DNA of 64,000 bases from Sciurus carolinensis (GCF_902686445.1 NC_062232.1:33684454-33748453), one strand, 5' to 3'. Counted from the first letter of the stretch, positions 28,101 through 43,100 are shown. A program made the numbers and translations. Notes: generated by a model not told the origin, from the letters alone.

Positions 28101-31100
28101 TTACTTGCTATACGACCTTCAGCAAAGTTCTTAGTTTCTGTGACTTGCCTTCTTCATTTGTAAACATAAGGAATAATACTTACTTCCTCAGAGGTGATTG
28201 TGAATATTAAATATTAATGCAAACTGTTTATCATATTGCATGGCACATAGTAATAAGTATTATATGAAGCACACAGGGATTATTACACACAGGCACATCT
28301 CTGTGTAAAAATTTCTGGAAGCAAAATAACAGTGGTTGTCTCTCGGGGAAGGAAGTTGAAGTCTGAGGTAAAAGGGACATAATTTTCATTAGATATAATT
28401 TTGATTTTTTATTTCTTTTAACTTTGTGCATGCTCTACTTCATCATTTAAAAGGGGGATATATGTTTTTTTATTTAAAAGGAATATTAGCAACTCAGGAG
28501 GCTGAGTCAAGAGAATTTCAAGTTCAAAGTCAGCCTCTGCACCTTAGTGAGACCTTGTCTCAAAGTCAAACATAAAAAGGGTCGGGGATGTGGCTCAGTG
28601 GTTAGGTGACCCTGGGTTCAATGTACAATACCAAAAAAAAAAAAGAAAGAAAGAAAGAAAAAGAAAAAAGTAAGATTATCACATGTACCTGGTAGAGAAC
28701 GTGCAAATTCCAACACACACTCGTATAATCGTGCGATGCTGTTCCAGTCATTAAGGAACATTTCAACCACTTTTCTTCCACCAACAGGTTCAGACAACAG
28801 ATTTTCATAGGTCAGGTAAACGTGCCGGGACGGGCCTACAGGATTAAATGAGAAGATTAATAGTAATCAATACGAGAAAAAGAAAATCCAGAAATATGCA
28901 AAAACAAAGGGTGTGAAACATCTCACCTTGTTCCCTCGTAGAAGTGCCATTAAGTGGACAATTTGCAAATACCAACTCTGCCACCCACGTGCGGTTATTT
29001 CTACCTTGTAATCGGAAAGTGCAATCAAGAAGAGAGCGGTCCAGAGCCTTTTGGGTTTCCTCATTTACACCCTTACAGGGGGGAATTCTGGTGATGAAAG
29101 ATAGTATATGAAGTGTACTTTACACAGAAAGACAAAGCACAGTATACACAATGACAGGCAGGGTGTGACATTAGCACTGCAGTTTAAGTTTTACGTCTAG
29201 GTATTTTCTGCAAAGGAAGGAAGCAATTCACAGCAATTAATGGTATTTAACCCATTTCCATTCCTATCAGCCTGAATTAGGACCTCTCGCTTCAACAAAG
29301 TAATGTTTGTATTTTTCCTAATCTTGTTAAAAAAGACTTCAATTTTACAGAATGAAAATTAATCAACAGTGCAGGTTCTATCCTTCAAAAAAAAAAGGCA
29401 AGGAGAACAAAATACTTGTAAAAGTACTCTTTGAAGACAGGACAATACACTATAATGAACAGGGGCTTTGGAGTCTGGGACTTGCGTGCTAGTTCTGTCG
29501 TGGCCACATTTAACCCCTCTGAATTTCAATTTCCCAGCTATAAAATAAAAATTACCTCATGAGTCACTGATGACAAAATAATATAGAGAAAATGCTTACT
29601 GGGGCTGGTAGAGCAGGTACTTGTACATGTTCATACTCTTTTGTAGTAAAAGCAAATCTCAGTTACTGGTTTAATTGCCATGACAAAATTCTGAGTGCAT
29701 GATCCTTCCTTCACCTCCTCTCTGGAGAGGTAACCCTATTATGATGGAGCTCAACATGTAGGAACTAATTGAACATACACACTGTCATAGATATATCACA
29801 TATACAAAGAGTATAGTAGCTTTGGTGTCTTAAAAATACATACAATGTATTTTCCTTCAGTAGCTTTATGGATTATTTCATTTTATCATAAAACATTAGA
29901 AGATAATATACTTGACTTGTTAATAAATTATTTTAGTAATGGATGAAATACTGAGGTGATCCGGTAATTCCACATTATTCTTTTAACTTAGGGATAATGG
30001 TTAATTCTCAGATGTGGTATAAATGGTTATCTACATCAAGACAAACAATAATCAAACAAAAAGAATGTAATCGGAAATACAAAATCTTGGCTCAGTCCTC
30101 TTATTTAGAATATAACACCTAGAACAAGGTTTCTCAATATTTCAAACTGGATAATTCTCTATTGTTTAGGGAGGGGGCCTGTCTTGTCTTGCCCAACCTT
30201 GGCCTCTCCCTACTAGATGTCAGTAGCATGTTCCACCCCGTCTTCTCAGTTAATGATAACCAAGAAAACCCCCAACATTACCAAATGTTCCCTAAAGGGC
30301 AAATCTGCCCTGGGGTCAAGAACCCCTGACCTAGAATGAAAAACTTAAGACAACAAAAACGAGAATTACATGTGGTAAAAATAAAATTTGTGGGCTAGTG
30401 ATGTAGCTCAGTGGAAGGTGCTTGCCTAGCCTCTGCAAGGCCATGGATTCCATCCCCTGACCACAAAAATAAATGAAATTTGTAGTAGGGCGGAGAAGAA
30501 AGCTATGTAGATTGCATAAAAATACACCTAATGTACTCTAGAAATTTACAATTAAAACTTCTACCACATCTTCTCATCAAAACATAGTTTTAAAGTTTTT
30601 CAAAAGTTAAATCTTTCAAACTATGTACTTTGCATCACTACCAGAAAGAGTTGCGTATTTTGCAAACATGTTCTTCAACTTGACAGGTATACTGAGACTT
30701 GCCTGCCCTAACCCTCATGACATGACCTTCCTCACAGAAGCAGGCAATTCAAACTTATGACATGACCTTCCTCACAGAAGCAGGCAATTCAAACTTCAGG
30801 TCAAGTTTGAAAATATCAATGCGGAACATTATCTTCCTAAGGAAGTAGGTTTTTCATGAAATCCACCTGGTTGAAAAATGTAAACACAGAAGCCAACATG
30901 TTCTGAAGTGAGAACTAAGGTAAGTGTAAGACTTCTTTTAATTTATGCTCTCGGGGACAGCTGGACCCTGAAAGTGCACTATGTGTCGGTTTCTTAATCT
31001 GTGACACAGATATAATTGGCTCTGTTTCATGGAACCTATAAAATATTTGTCCACTTTTATTTTTTATTTGTGCAGTGCTGGGGACTGAACCCAGGGTCCT

Positions 31101-34100
31101 GTGTAGGCCAGGCAAGCACTCTGCACTGAGCTACCCCCACATACATTCATTCATTTTTAAGATTGTAATAGAAAATAATCTATGACTAAAAGTTTAGAAA
31201 ATTTTCTCAAGATTAAATACATTATAGTAATTACATACTAATTAGATCTGAGTAGGATTTTAATTTAATAAAATAAAATAAGAGACATTTATTACTTTTT
31301 CCTCTTCACTTCTATACCCTATCCTGATAATGAACAGTATTTACTAGACAAACGTATCTTTAATTTATCCATTTCCATATATTTTCCTATAAGTTTAAAT
31401 AAAGAAATCAAAAGCCAGGATGAAAGATTTTGTTTAAAAATCATTGTTAAAAGAAGCTAAAAAATATGAAGTGCTTCTCTGGTACGTAAGACTCTTATAT
31501 ATTCTCTTGTGTGAAAGAAGAAAGGGGATTCTAAAACTTCTCTTGAAAAAAATGAACAATATTTCAATCTTGTAAATCATGAAAAATATAACTTTAGAGA
31601 ACAGAATACAAATGTTAACATCACTGACTTATCTGCCATTTCCAAGAAGGGTTAAAAAGAAAAGAGAAACCTATATTTTAGGCAAAGCAATTCAAAACCA
31701 AATGCAATTAAAACATATTACATTTTTCTACTGAATTCCAATATAAGACCAGCTCTGTCTCCTAAAACTTTGTGTAGAAATGGTGTTAAGATGGTCAGCT
31801 GGGGGCTGGGGAGATAGCTCAGTTGGTAAAGTGCTTGCCTTACAAGCACAGGGCCCTGGGTTCAATCCCCAGCACCAAAAAAAAAAAAAGATGGTCCATT
31901 CTTAGGACCCCAAGTGAGCACCATGCCATGTGCTATGCCCACACTTACTTGCTAGCCCTTTCTACCTTCTACAAAAGGAAATACCCACATAACAAAAATT
32001 AAAGCTCCATTGCTTAAATTTACAGACCTATATCTTAGCAGACAATCAATAAAAATTGTTTCTATATTAATAAAGTACATCAAACAACTTCTAAGAAACA
32101 ATTAAATGGTCCTGCCAAGGGAGTCCCCCCCAAAAAACTGTTTTCTGGACCAAAACGGCTCATCTCGTAGATGGTACGCTAGCAGCACCGCAAATTCACA
32201 CTGGATCACTGTATAAAGCTCAGGGAACCACATTAGCTTTACTTCTAAGCATCCTTCAGCTCTTGTTCTCTGTCCACTTAGAACCAAGCCCTCTGCTCAC
32301 CTCCTTTTGTATACTTGTTCCCGGTGATCTACTTTATTGCCCCAGCTCAATCCAGGATGATGACTTTATCTACTTAAGTGCGGACCTGATACGAGAACTT
32401 GAGATACGCCCCTCCCTGCTCAAAGGATGTCTAGGGCACCCGAACCTTAGCAAAGCCCTTTCAAACATCTGCTGTGTCCCATATCTCAGAAACCACCACC
32501 ACCATCCATCATCTGACCAAGATAGAACTAAGAAGCATCTTTACTCCCCACCCCCCACCTCCAACATCAACCTAATCACCAACCCTTGTATATCTCATCT
32601 CCGAAGTCCTTGTGGAACCCACCCTAGTCCAAGCTACCAACGACTCTATGTGAACCAGTTCAGTGTGAACTGGTTTCTGTTCCAATTGATTCTCCACACT
32701 GCTAACAGGTTAAGCTTTCAGAAACCCTTATCTAACCATGTCAGTTTCCGCTTAAAGTCATCTAATGGCTTCTGAGTGCCATTAAGATCAAGTCCCAGTT
32801 ATGAGACCTGACCCTTCCTTCTTCCATCTCTAGTCTCACCTCTCCTACCTGCCGCCATGCTGAACTCCCTTCAGCTCTGGGATATCTAGCTCTCTCTGGT
32901 CTCCAAGCCTTCACGTTGGCAGTGGTCTCCTCAGGTAAGGATCTCAAAGTTCCACCCCACCTCCCTTTCCTCCTCTAGCCAAGTCTCACTTCTTCTTCAG
33001 TCTGAGTGTAACCGTTACTTCCTCAGGTATACCCTTCCTGACTTCTGAACTGGCCCACATTCACCTGCTTTATGAACCCCAAGTGTCCTATCAAAAGTCA
33101 AGTGGGACACAAAGTCACATTCAGTAAACATCTGATGAATGAGTTAAACGGGGAGGAAACATCCTAAAACAGCAATGGTGCTGAAATGCCACTCCACGAG
33201 TTAAAGAGAAAAATGCCCTGGACATTAGTAATCCTACACAGAATCCATGACACTCACAGGTTCTGCCGTCTTATGGAAGGAGAGGAACACAATGGCACTG
33301 TGACTGCAATAAGTGATACCAAGTGAGACACACGGCAGGGACTTACTTTAATAAGCGAATCGCATGGCTAAAGCCGTCACCTTCAACTTGCACTCCTTGA
33401 TGTGGAATCTCCAGGTTGGACAACTGGAAAGAGAAAGGCACACGTTCTAACAGACCATTAATTTGACAAAGGGAAGGAACTACCTTTACTACGTATTAGT
33501 ATCTCTCTGTTCATGGCGTCTGTTTTAGGGCCAGACTTTCCCAAAGTTAGAACATTATCAGGAATGAGCATTATCCCCATCGTTAGATTCCCAGGGAAAC
33601 TCATTAAATCCAGTCAAACTCAAAGCTGCCTCAGTCTCTAGTTTTTTCAAAACGCCTTCACAGGTGGCAAATCTTCAAAATTCAGGAGATTGACCTAATT
33701 TTTTCAGTGAGTCAAAAGTAATCCAGATTCAATTCTGGTAGTTCCAAATGAAGCAACTGAAAAATAAGACAAGTTTTCTTGTGTAATTCTATTGTTTGTT
33801 CAAAATAAAGCTTAAGTCACAGTCACATCTTATTTCTAATCATTAAACAATTATTTTTTAGTTTCAACTTTGACGAAATACATTTTGAACAATTAAATCA
33901 TTTTCTATGTGAAATCCAAGAAAATAAAATTTCAAATTTATGCATTTTCCCAATGAAATCTCTCTCCCAATTGGAGAAGTCAGAAAGCAAGTTAAGGAGA
34001 TGAGTGTGGAGATGGTGCCTAAAACCCTTTCTATGGAAACAGGAGCTGTTAAGGTATGCCAGAAAGCTATCTGGACAAACAGAAAAAGGCTTGCTGCCCT

Positions 34101-37100
34101 TGGTGATACTGCTGGGTCTTGTATGACAGAGGACTTATACATACCTTGTTCCAGAAAGAATTTAGGATAGCTCTAATTATCTCACTGAGGCCTACCTGCT
34201 CTTTAGCCTAGGAAGGGCAAAGGTTTAGAAAACCAGTTGCTGGGCACTACAGATTCAGATTCAAAAGGAAATAAAGTGTGGGATGGCTCAAAAAATGTTG
34301 CCACTGTTCTATAAATCAGACAGATAAACATCCCTGGTAAGGTTAGATTAGTTACTCATATCTCAGTGTAAATTACTGGAAGCATAAAAAGGTGCTTGCC
34401 TTTGCTTTAACAGAGCTAGAATTTTCACTAAAAGAAGTAGAGTGAATTTTTATGAGCTTGACTGAGTTCAACAGAGCATCACAGAATGTTCTTATAGGTC
34501 CTACGTGTGTACAGGTATTCAGAGAAAACATACGTCTACAGGCATCAGTCTAAGGGGCCTGCAAAAACACACATTTTCACAAATTCTGGTCTGTATTTGG
34601 AGAAGAGAGGACACAAATGCACTGCACTGCACTGTCCCAGCACCATGTATCCTCCCTTCCCACAACAAAGGTAATAACTAAATGACAGTCATATAATCCA
34701 TCTAAATGACATGATGAAAGAGTCCAAGAACATGGTAAGTAAATAGGAAACATGAATACTCTGTACAGTTTAGGAGCCATGACCAGTTCCCAGACAGAAG
34801 GACATTCATCAAGCTCAGTCACAGTTCTAGGAGCTAGGGGCCATTAAGGACATGAGGACCTATTTTAGGTGTCTGTTTCTGGGCTTGGGTTTCTCTCTGG
34901 GCTACTGCTGCTCTTTGCAATTCCACACCTTATCCTCTTCCTGCAGATCCCAAAGCCTGCTTAAAGCAGGGGCTGGCAAACAGTTCCTGGGCCCATTCCG
35001 GTCCACTGCCTAGTTTTTGTAAGTAAGGTTTTACTGGAACACAGCCATGCTCATTTGCTTAAATATCAACCATGGCCAGTTCATACCGCCACAGAATGTT
35101 TGAATAGCTGTCAGAGACTGTGTGACCCACAAAACCAAAAACATTTACTCTCTGGCCCTTTACAGAAAAGGTCTGCCAACCCGCTTAAAGGCCTGAAAGG
35201 TATATTGAAAAAGTCTTCCCAAGGCCATCATAATCAGCCCAACTGAAAAAGCCCATTTTCATGTTTCTGGGCTCTCTTCATTTCCAATAACTTACAGAGA
35301 AGGGGATTCGAACAAAAACTAAAACTTTAAACTAGAGGGAAATAAGTAGGGTTTTAGTGTACCACTTTTGAAGGATTGCCAACCCTTGGCCAAACCCCTT
35401 TTTGGAAATACAAAACATTCACATTGTTACCTCCCTTTACTTTCATGTTTGGGAATCACACTGGATATCACAACTATATATTTTTAAAAGACACCGATTC
35501 TGCTTAAGTCCATTGCTTCTTCCATGTGATAATAGTAAAAATTTAGTTTAATATTTGTTCTCACTTGCTTCTCAGAAAGCAGCCCAGTTTTATTAGTGCT
35601 TAAGCAACATGCACAGCTTCACCAACTCAAAAAAGAGCCACCCCTTTATTAAATAACCATCTCTAACAGGCTTAAACAATGCTCCAGATAAGATGGAAAA
35701 GTAAGGTGTTAATTCTTAAAAGCTGTCCATTTTTTTTTAACTGGGAAGAATTTACTTTCCATTTGCATAAAGAGCAGAAGGCTCAGAATCTGGAATAGAG
35801 AGATAAAATAATTTAAGTTATGTTTTACACGTACACCATGAGAGGCTGATTGTAGCCCTACCCTTCCCAAAACGAACAGGATGACAACCCTTCTGGTTCA
35901 TCTAATCAAATCCACGAAACTTTAGCAATGAGTTTTTTAAAAATTCACACAGAATATTGAGAATTGTTCCAAAAAATTACCTCCAACCGAAGTCCTACAA
36001 ATGGCATGTTTGTATCACACATAGCAACAAAGTGAGCTAGAACTTTATTGAAGGCACACGTTTCTCCTGATCGCTTGGTTTTCTTGGATTCTACTGGACA
36101 CAGATCATCAGACAACTAGGATTAAAGTAAAACAGTACAGATGACGCAACTCAGTAAGGCAGTCAAACCAGTCACAAGACTCAAGGTCAACCAAAACAAA
36201 TGTTGCACCTTCATCAAGTGTTTATTGAGGAAATATTAACCTGAGCACTGATCATTTAGTTGAAAATACTGTGTGCTTAACAAGTTCACTTGTGGAAAAT
36301 GGTGTATAATTAATTAAAAGAAGCACCAGTAGCAAGAAAATGTAGAAAATTGTTACTTAAGTATCACTGCTGCCCTTTAAAAAATCTTATCTTTTCCATA
36401 TTAAAAATGGGTAGAGGTTGAGGATATAGCTCAGTTCATAGAGTGCTTGTGGTCAAGCACAAGGCCTTGGGTTCAATCCCCAGCACCGCAAAAAAGAAAA
36501 AAAAAACAAAAAATGGGTAAAGAACACACAAAAAGGTAACACATTCACACAAATTCTGTGCTCACTTCTGTATATGATCATACCTTACGCTTGGTTCCAG
36601 TTCTAGTCTGTTTCCCAGGTTTTGTACGAAAAATCAAGTCCTGGACATTTTCCTTGAACTGCTGAAGCAAGAGGGCCACAACAGGGCTGTCTTCACGATC
36701 GGTGGCATTCACAGACATGAAGTAGTATTTGTATGACAGCTGCGTAGGTTTATTGGGAACCTCGAGCATCTCCACAACCTACAAAGGCCGGGACCAGAAA
36801 GGAGACTCAGAGAAATACGAAGTGTTGGCACACACCTGTAATCCCAGTGACTCGGGAGGCTGAGGCAGGAGGATGGCAAGTTCAAAGTCAGACCCAGCAA
36901 TACAGTGAGGCCCTAACCAACTTAGCGAGACCCTGTCTCAAAATAAAATATAAAAAGGGCTGGGGATGTGGCTCAGCGGTTAAGCACCCTTGGGTTCAAT
37001 CCCTAGTACCAAGAAAAAAGTGTCGGATTTTTTTTCTCATATGTATGGCTCAGAATTATAAATCCCCTGTAAGTTTTATATAGACAAATCAATCACAATG

Positions 37101-40100
37101 TCAGAAAGCATTCCTAGTATATATATATATATATATTTTTTTTTTGGGGGGGGGTGTACGATACCTGGGATTGAACTCAGGGGCACTCAACCACTGAGCC
37201 ACATCCCCAGCCCTATTTTGTATTTATTTAGACACCAGGTCTCACCAAGTTGCTTAGCACCATGGTTTCGTTGAGGCTGGCTTTGAACTCGTGATCCTTT
37301 TGCTTCAGCCTCTTGAGCCGCTGGGATTACAGGCGAGCTCCGTGGTGCCCAGCATAAACACATATTGTTGTTTAAACAATAGACCAGACTAAAGAAAAGT
37401 GATCTAAGTAAGCCAATCATAAACCACAGCAAATGGGACATTTAAATTATTAGCAATAGGTGTTCTTGATATTCATACTTAAGGTTATAAACTGAAAAAC
37501 CAATTTATGTCTAATTTACGTCTATGGTGGCTGCTACATTTTCTAGAATGGTGTCTATTTTAAATTGCCCTGCTGTTTCCCTATAACCATCAAAACACCT
37601 AAAAATTCCATCATTATGCCAGAGAAAAATGATAACTATTTCTCACTGGGAAGAATATAAAAATAAATCCCCATTTGTCAACTGAAAACTCAACTCACTG
37701 TGAGGACCACAACATCAGCAACACTTCACAATGATATGGAGCTAAGTATGTACCAAGGACCGTAAAAAGTGCCTTACAGATGTGAACACTTTTAATCCTA
37801 AGAACCTTATGTAGCTGTATTTTTCTAAGGAGGAAACTGAGGTGCAAAAATGTAAGTTACACACCCAAAGCCATATAGCTAAGAAGAGATGGGCTTGTGC
37901 TTTAATCTTGGATGTTTGGCTATATAGAAACCTGGCTCTTACCCACTATATGAGCTTGCTATTTTTAAGATCAGGCTAAAAAATGTAACAAAAGTGACCT
38001 AGTGACAGAAATTAATGTCATTAGAAAAGGCTCCTGCTGGACACAGTGACGCACACCCATAATTCCAGAGGCTGGGGAGGCTGATGCAGGAGGATTGGGA
38101 GTTCAAAGCCAGGCTCAGCAACTTAGCGAGGCTGTAAGAAACTCAGTAAGATCCTGTCCTAAATGAAATATAAAAAAGGGCTGGGGATGTGGCTCAGTGG
38201 TTATGCGCCCCTGGGTTCAATCCCCAGTACCAAAAAAAAAAAAGAAAGAAAAGGCTCCTGACCAACATACTCTTTCCTGTCTCCTCCCCACATGTTCTCT
38301 TCAGGAAAGCATCACATTGCTGACGCACCTCAGGAAACAGAAAAATTAAAAGGTAAAATGGACACTTGACCAAAGAAGACAGATGAATGGCAAGTAAGTA
38401 GGTGAAAATATGCTCAACATCGTTAGGCGGTAGGGCAGTGCAAATTAAGACTATCAGAATGGCTATTTAAAAAATTACAATACCAATTGCTAGCTAGATT
38501 GAGGAACAACTTGAACTCTGAAAACATTGCTGGTGGGAATGCAAAATGGTTGCCACCTTAGAAAATAGTCTGGCAATTTTTTTTTTTTTTTTTTTTTTTG
38601 GTACTGGGAATTGAAACCAGGGACACTTACTTAAGCACTGAGCCACATCCCCCAGGCCTTTTTTATTTTTTATTTAGAGACAGGGTCTGGTTGAGTTGCT
38701 TAGGAGCTCACTAAGTTGCTGAGGCTGGCTTTGAACTTGTGATCCTCCTGGCTCAGCCTCCCCAGCCCCTGGCATTACAGGCCTGTGCCACCATGCCCGG
38801 CAGCAATTTCTTATACAGTAAAACACACACTTGTGTGTTCCAACAATCCCACTTCCAATTACTCATCAAAAAGTAATGAAAACTTAGGTTCTCACAAAAA
38901 TATATGCAAACATTTATAGCAGCTTTAGTCTCAAATGCCCCAAACTGGAAGCCACCCAGATGTCCTTCAATGGGTGATGAATTAAACTGTAGTACCTCCA
39001 TACCACGGAATACTATGCTGCAATAAAAGGAAGGAACTATTATGTACATCACAGCATGGACAAATATCAGAGGCGTTACGCCAAGGGAAAAGAACTAGAC
39101 TGAAAAGGCAACACTAGAGACAGGAAAGGGGTGAGTGATTAGGAGCGAGGGCAAGGGTGGTTACTCTAAAAAGACAGTATGAGGGAATTTGGGGAGGTGA
39201 CAGAACTGTTCCGTCCTGATTGAAATGGAGGTTGCACGATTGTATGCATTTATGAAAACTTATACATACACTAAGATGTCTGAATGTTCACTATATGTAA
39301 ATTATATCTCAATAAAGCTGACCAACTGGCAGAAAAACATTTAAAGGGAAATCCACTGCAGCGAGCCTCTCCTCTGTTCTTAATGTCCATGGTAGTTGTT
39401 CTTTTCACGTTTATGAACATATCATGCCTACGTGATAAATCTGAATGACGTGGGAATAACCTACATTTGGTTTTCAGTGTAAACCATGTGAAACAAATTA
39501 TTGCTTTACCACTGGTCACTGACCGTAAAACCTGGGTATTTACTGATGCTAAATAAGGTCAGAAAATGAAAAATATATGTAACTTTCAAATTTTATTTTG
39601 TGTGAGGCTGAGTATAAAAAGTCTATATGGCCAGGTGCGGAGATGCACACCTGTAATCCCAGCAGCTCGGGAGGCTGAGGCAGGAGGAGCGCAAGTTCAA
39701 AGCCAGCCTCAGCAACTTAGCAAGGCCCTGAGCAACTCAGTGAGACCCTGTCTCTAAATAAAATACCAAATAGGGCTGAGGATGTGGCTCAGTGGTTAAG
39801 TGTCCCTGGGTTCAATTCCTGGTGCAAAACAAAACAAAACAAAACAAAAAACCCAATACTTGTTCATAGGTGTAATTATTATGCATATATTCTGCATTAC
39901 CACTTCACGAGTGAGTAGGCAGCTCACAGAGAACTAAAGTAACAACCCTTTGGTATGTGTCACATCTAGTTTCACAACAGGTGTTTTAAAATTTAGAAAA
40001 AAGTAAAATTCACATCAGGGACAGATTTATGAGCCTAAGTAGAGAGATATCAGCCTACACAGGGTATCTTTTTAAGACAGTATCTTTCAAAACTTTAAAG

Positions 40101-43100
40101 AAAATACACTCCCAATATCTTCAACCAACAATCTTGAATTAAAAATTTCGAACACCTTTGATTCTTTGCCAAAAGTATCTACTTGGTGCATAAGAAATTC
40201 CTACGAGGAGGAAATGTATTAAAGTAAGCTCACATTTTAAATGCTTTCAAGTTCTAACCAATTCAAAGAAATCAATTGGAAAAACAACCAGGAAGAGTAA
40301 AAATTAAAAAGAAAGGATCTTATTGTATACTGCAATGTACACGCAACCAACATTGAATATGCCTTCAATTAGAGATGAGAAAATAAAGCTGCATCAACCA
40401 GCCCATATTCAAAAGGCTGCTATACACAAGCTCATATACAGTTAAAGCAAATAAATTTATCTAACACCAAAGCATCTCCAAACCATAATAGTACCTCTCA
40501 ATTTTTTTTCTTCTAATAGAGATGCCTCATTCTAATCAGAAACTAGAAATCAATATAGGAAAGATTCTAGAACGAGAGATGCAGGTGACCTTAAATTCCC
40601 CAACTAAAACTTGACTTTCCTCCCTCTCTAATCCCTACACTACACAAAAGTCAAAAGTTCAATAAAATTCATTTGCAAACTAAATTCAATAATAAATCAT
40701 TCAAGATACTAACAGAATTACTGGACTTGATCACTCCAATCAACCTTCTGCATACTTACAATGTAGTATTGCGGAAGACGGGTAAGTTTAATAAACAGCT
40801 TATTCTTAGAAAGGTTTCCAATAGGATGAGTAGAGTAATTGGAAAGCTGCAATGTCTCACTGCTTATCGTAGGCAGATGTTTTATAGATTGCTTGCAACG
40901 CTGCTGTCCAAGCCAAAACCTTAATTTAAAAGAGATAAAACACATCATAAAACCATACTTTTCTGATTAACTACAAGTTACTGATTTACAAATAGATTGA
41001 AGATCACAAAAAAACCAACAATTGAGCCAGGTGTGGTGGCATACACCTGTAATCCCAGTGGCTCAGGAGGTAGAGGCAGGAGGATCACAAGTTCAAAGCC
41101 TGTCTCAGCAACTTAGCAAGTCCCTGAGCGACTTAGTGAGACCCTGTCTCAAAAGAAAAAATAAAAAGGGCTAGGGATGTGGTTCAGTGGTTAAACGCCT
41201 CTGGATTCAATCTTCTATACCCAAAAATAAAAACAAAAACCAATCAATTGGGAAACAACTGAATTAATAAAAGGACACATGACCATATCGAAGAATTATT
41301 CATCACAGCTTTGTATTAGACTGTTCTCATTCTAGTTTAAGAAGTTTAAACTGTGAGGTGAATAATTTTGATTATTTATAAGGCAAAATTAACTGTAAGG
41401 CTGAGATACTAGTTTAGTTTATTATAAGGAATGGCAGACTTCCTATTTAAGAGGGCATAAACTAATCTCAACAACCGTTTTTAAAATGCTTGCACTGTTC
41501 ATAAAACAAAACAGAAAAACAACAAATAAACACAAAAGTTTTTCTCTTTTCTCTTTGGTATCATTGAAGATAAATAGTTCTAGTATTGGATTATGTATGT
41601 ATATAATGCCTGGTGTACCCAGCAGATGCAAGTATTTAATTACCTTCTCCCCCCTTGCTTTCAAGGAAGTCCCCATATTTTGCTTTGCTGCTTCCACTAG
41701 AGTATTCTTCTTATTCCCTTTATTTGGTTATACATCCTTGAGGCTAGCATACCACATAATCAAATATGTAACAAGAGATAAAATGACTGGTTCACAAATT
41801 CTCACTAAAGCACAATGAGATAATTATAAGAATTTTCATAGCAATGTAACAATGCCAAAACATCCATGCTCATGATCACTAGATTCACCTACCTTACTGA
41901 AAGGTCATAGATCTGTCGGGGTGCTTTTACATTTGCACAGTGAATTGCATGTGGTACAAATCACATACTAGTTACGTGCACTAAAACCATGTTAGAAGCT
42001 AGGCAAGGTGGCACATGCCTATAATTGCAGCCGCCGCTTGGGAGGCTGAGACAGCAAGATTCCGAGTTCAAAGCCAACCTCCGCAAAAGCGAGGTACTAA
42101 GCAACTCAGTGAGACCCTGTCTCTAAATAAAATACAAAAAAGGCTTGGGGATGTGGCTCAGTGGTTAGGCGCCCCTGGGTTTGATACACAGTACCACCCT
42201 CCCCCCCAAAAACAAGAAAACCCACACTGGAGCTGGGTGTGGTAGCACACATGCCTGTAATCCCAGCTACTCAGGAGGCTGAGGCAGGAGGATCACCAAG
42301 TTCAAGGTCTGTCTGGGCCATTTAGCAAGACCCTCCATCAAAATCTTAAAAACATAAATAAAAAGGGCTGGGGTTGTGGGTCAGTGGTAGAGCACTTGCC
42401 TAACATGTTCAAAGCCCTGATTCAATCCCCAGTACTGCCTAAATAAACAGAAATATGTTAGACTATACCACATTTTCAGGGTAGTTTGCCAACTGTTACC
42501 CAAAAGTGTATAAAATCTGAAAACCATTTTATCCACTAGAACACAAATTAACTACAACAACTTTAAAAGATCAACTGCTAGACCTGGCTACTGATGAAGG
42601 AATGAAGATAAATTTTGAATACTTAATCATTATTTGCTTCATTTTGGATAAAAGTTATAAATGAATATCCCGAATTTGCTAAAACTGCTTTCAAATGTCT
42701 ACTTCCATGACCATCAACATGCCTTTGTGAGACTCACCTCTCTACTATGTATGTTATTAAGATAAAAACAAACGGGGCTGGGGCCGTAGGTCAGTGGCAC
42801 AGTGTTTGCCTAGCACGTGAAGCACTGAGTTGGATCCTTAGCACCACATGAAAACAAATAAGATAAAGGCATGCTGTTCATCTACAACTATAAATTTTTT
42901 TTAAAAAAAGCACAGTTAAAAAACACAGTTAAGACAGATATACATGGGCTGGGGATGTAGCTCAGTTGGTAGAGTGCTTGCCTTGCATGCAGAAGGTCCT
43001 GGGTTCACTCCCCAGCACCACAAAAAATAAAAAATAAAAAATAAATAAATAAAGATAGATATACATCATCTCTCATGATTAGTATTACCATCAATCCAAC

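Larger units (their letters stand above)
27886..28688 (-). other. MED14 intron W15-W16
   Basis: This 803-bp intron holds a MIR (28085-28262), a 5'-truncated MEN (28486-28670) with a GAAA-rich tail that ends about 18 bp from the W15 donor, and an A16(GAA)n tract near 27980-28011. Confidence 0.85.
29088..33346 (-). other. MED14 intron W13-W14
   Basis: This 4259-bp intron holds a plus-strand L2 (32290-33150) with a 23-bp palindrome, three ID SINEs, a hAT-type element (30126-30329), a MIR (29455-29600) and a perfect 40-bp tandem duplication (30717-30796). 31141-31787 is AT-rich and unassigned. Confidence 0.85.
36779..40759 (-). other. MED14 intron W10-W11
   Basis: This 3981-bp intron holds five MEN copies (36825-37018, 37137-37354, 38037-38246, 38580-38802, 39629-39850), a minus-strand MIR (37725-37975) and an L1 3' fragment (38358-39325) that one MEN interrupts. 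39851-40759 is AT-rich and unassigned. Confidence 0.85.

Noticed and set aside
30717..30796. CRISPR-like repeat pair
   Set aside because: A single contiguous 40-bp duplication with no spacer, in a mammalian intron.
32263..32775. 170-codon plus-strand open frame, the longest in the window
   Set aside because: It runs through L2 LINE text inside a MED14 intron, has no recognisable domain, and its composition is that of repeat DNA.
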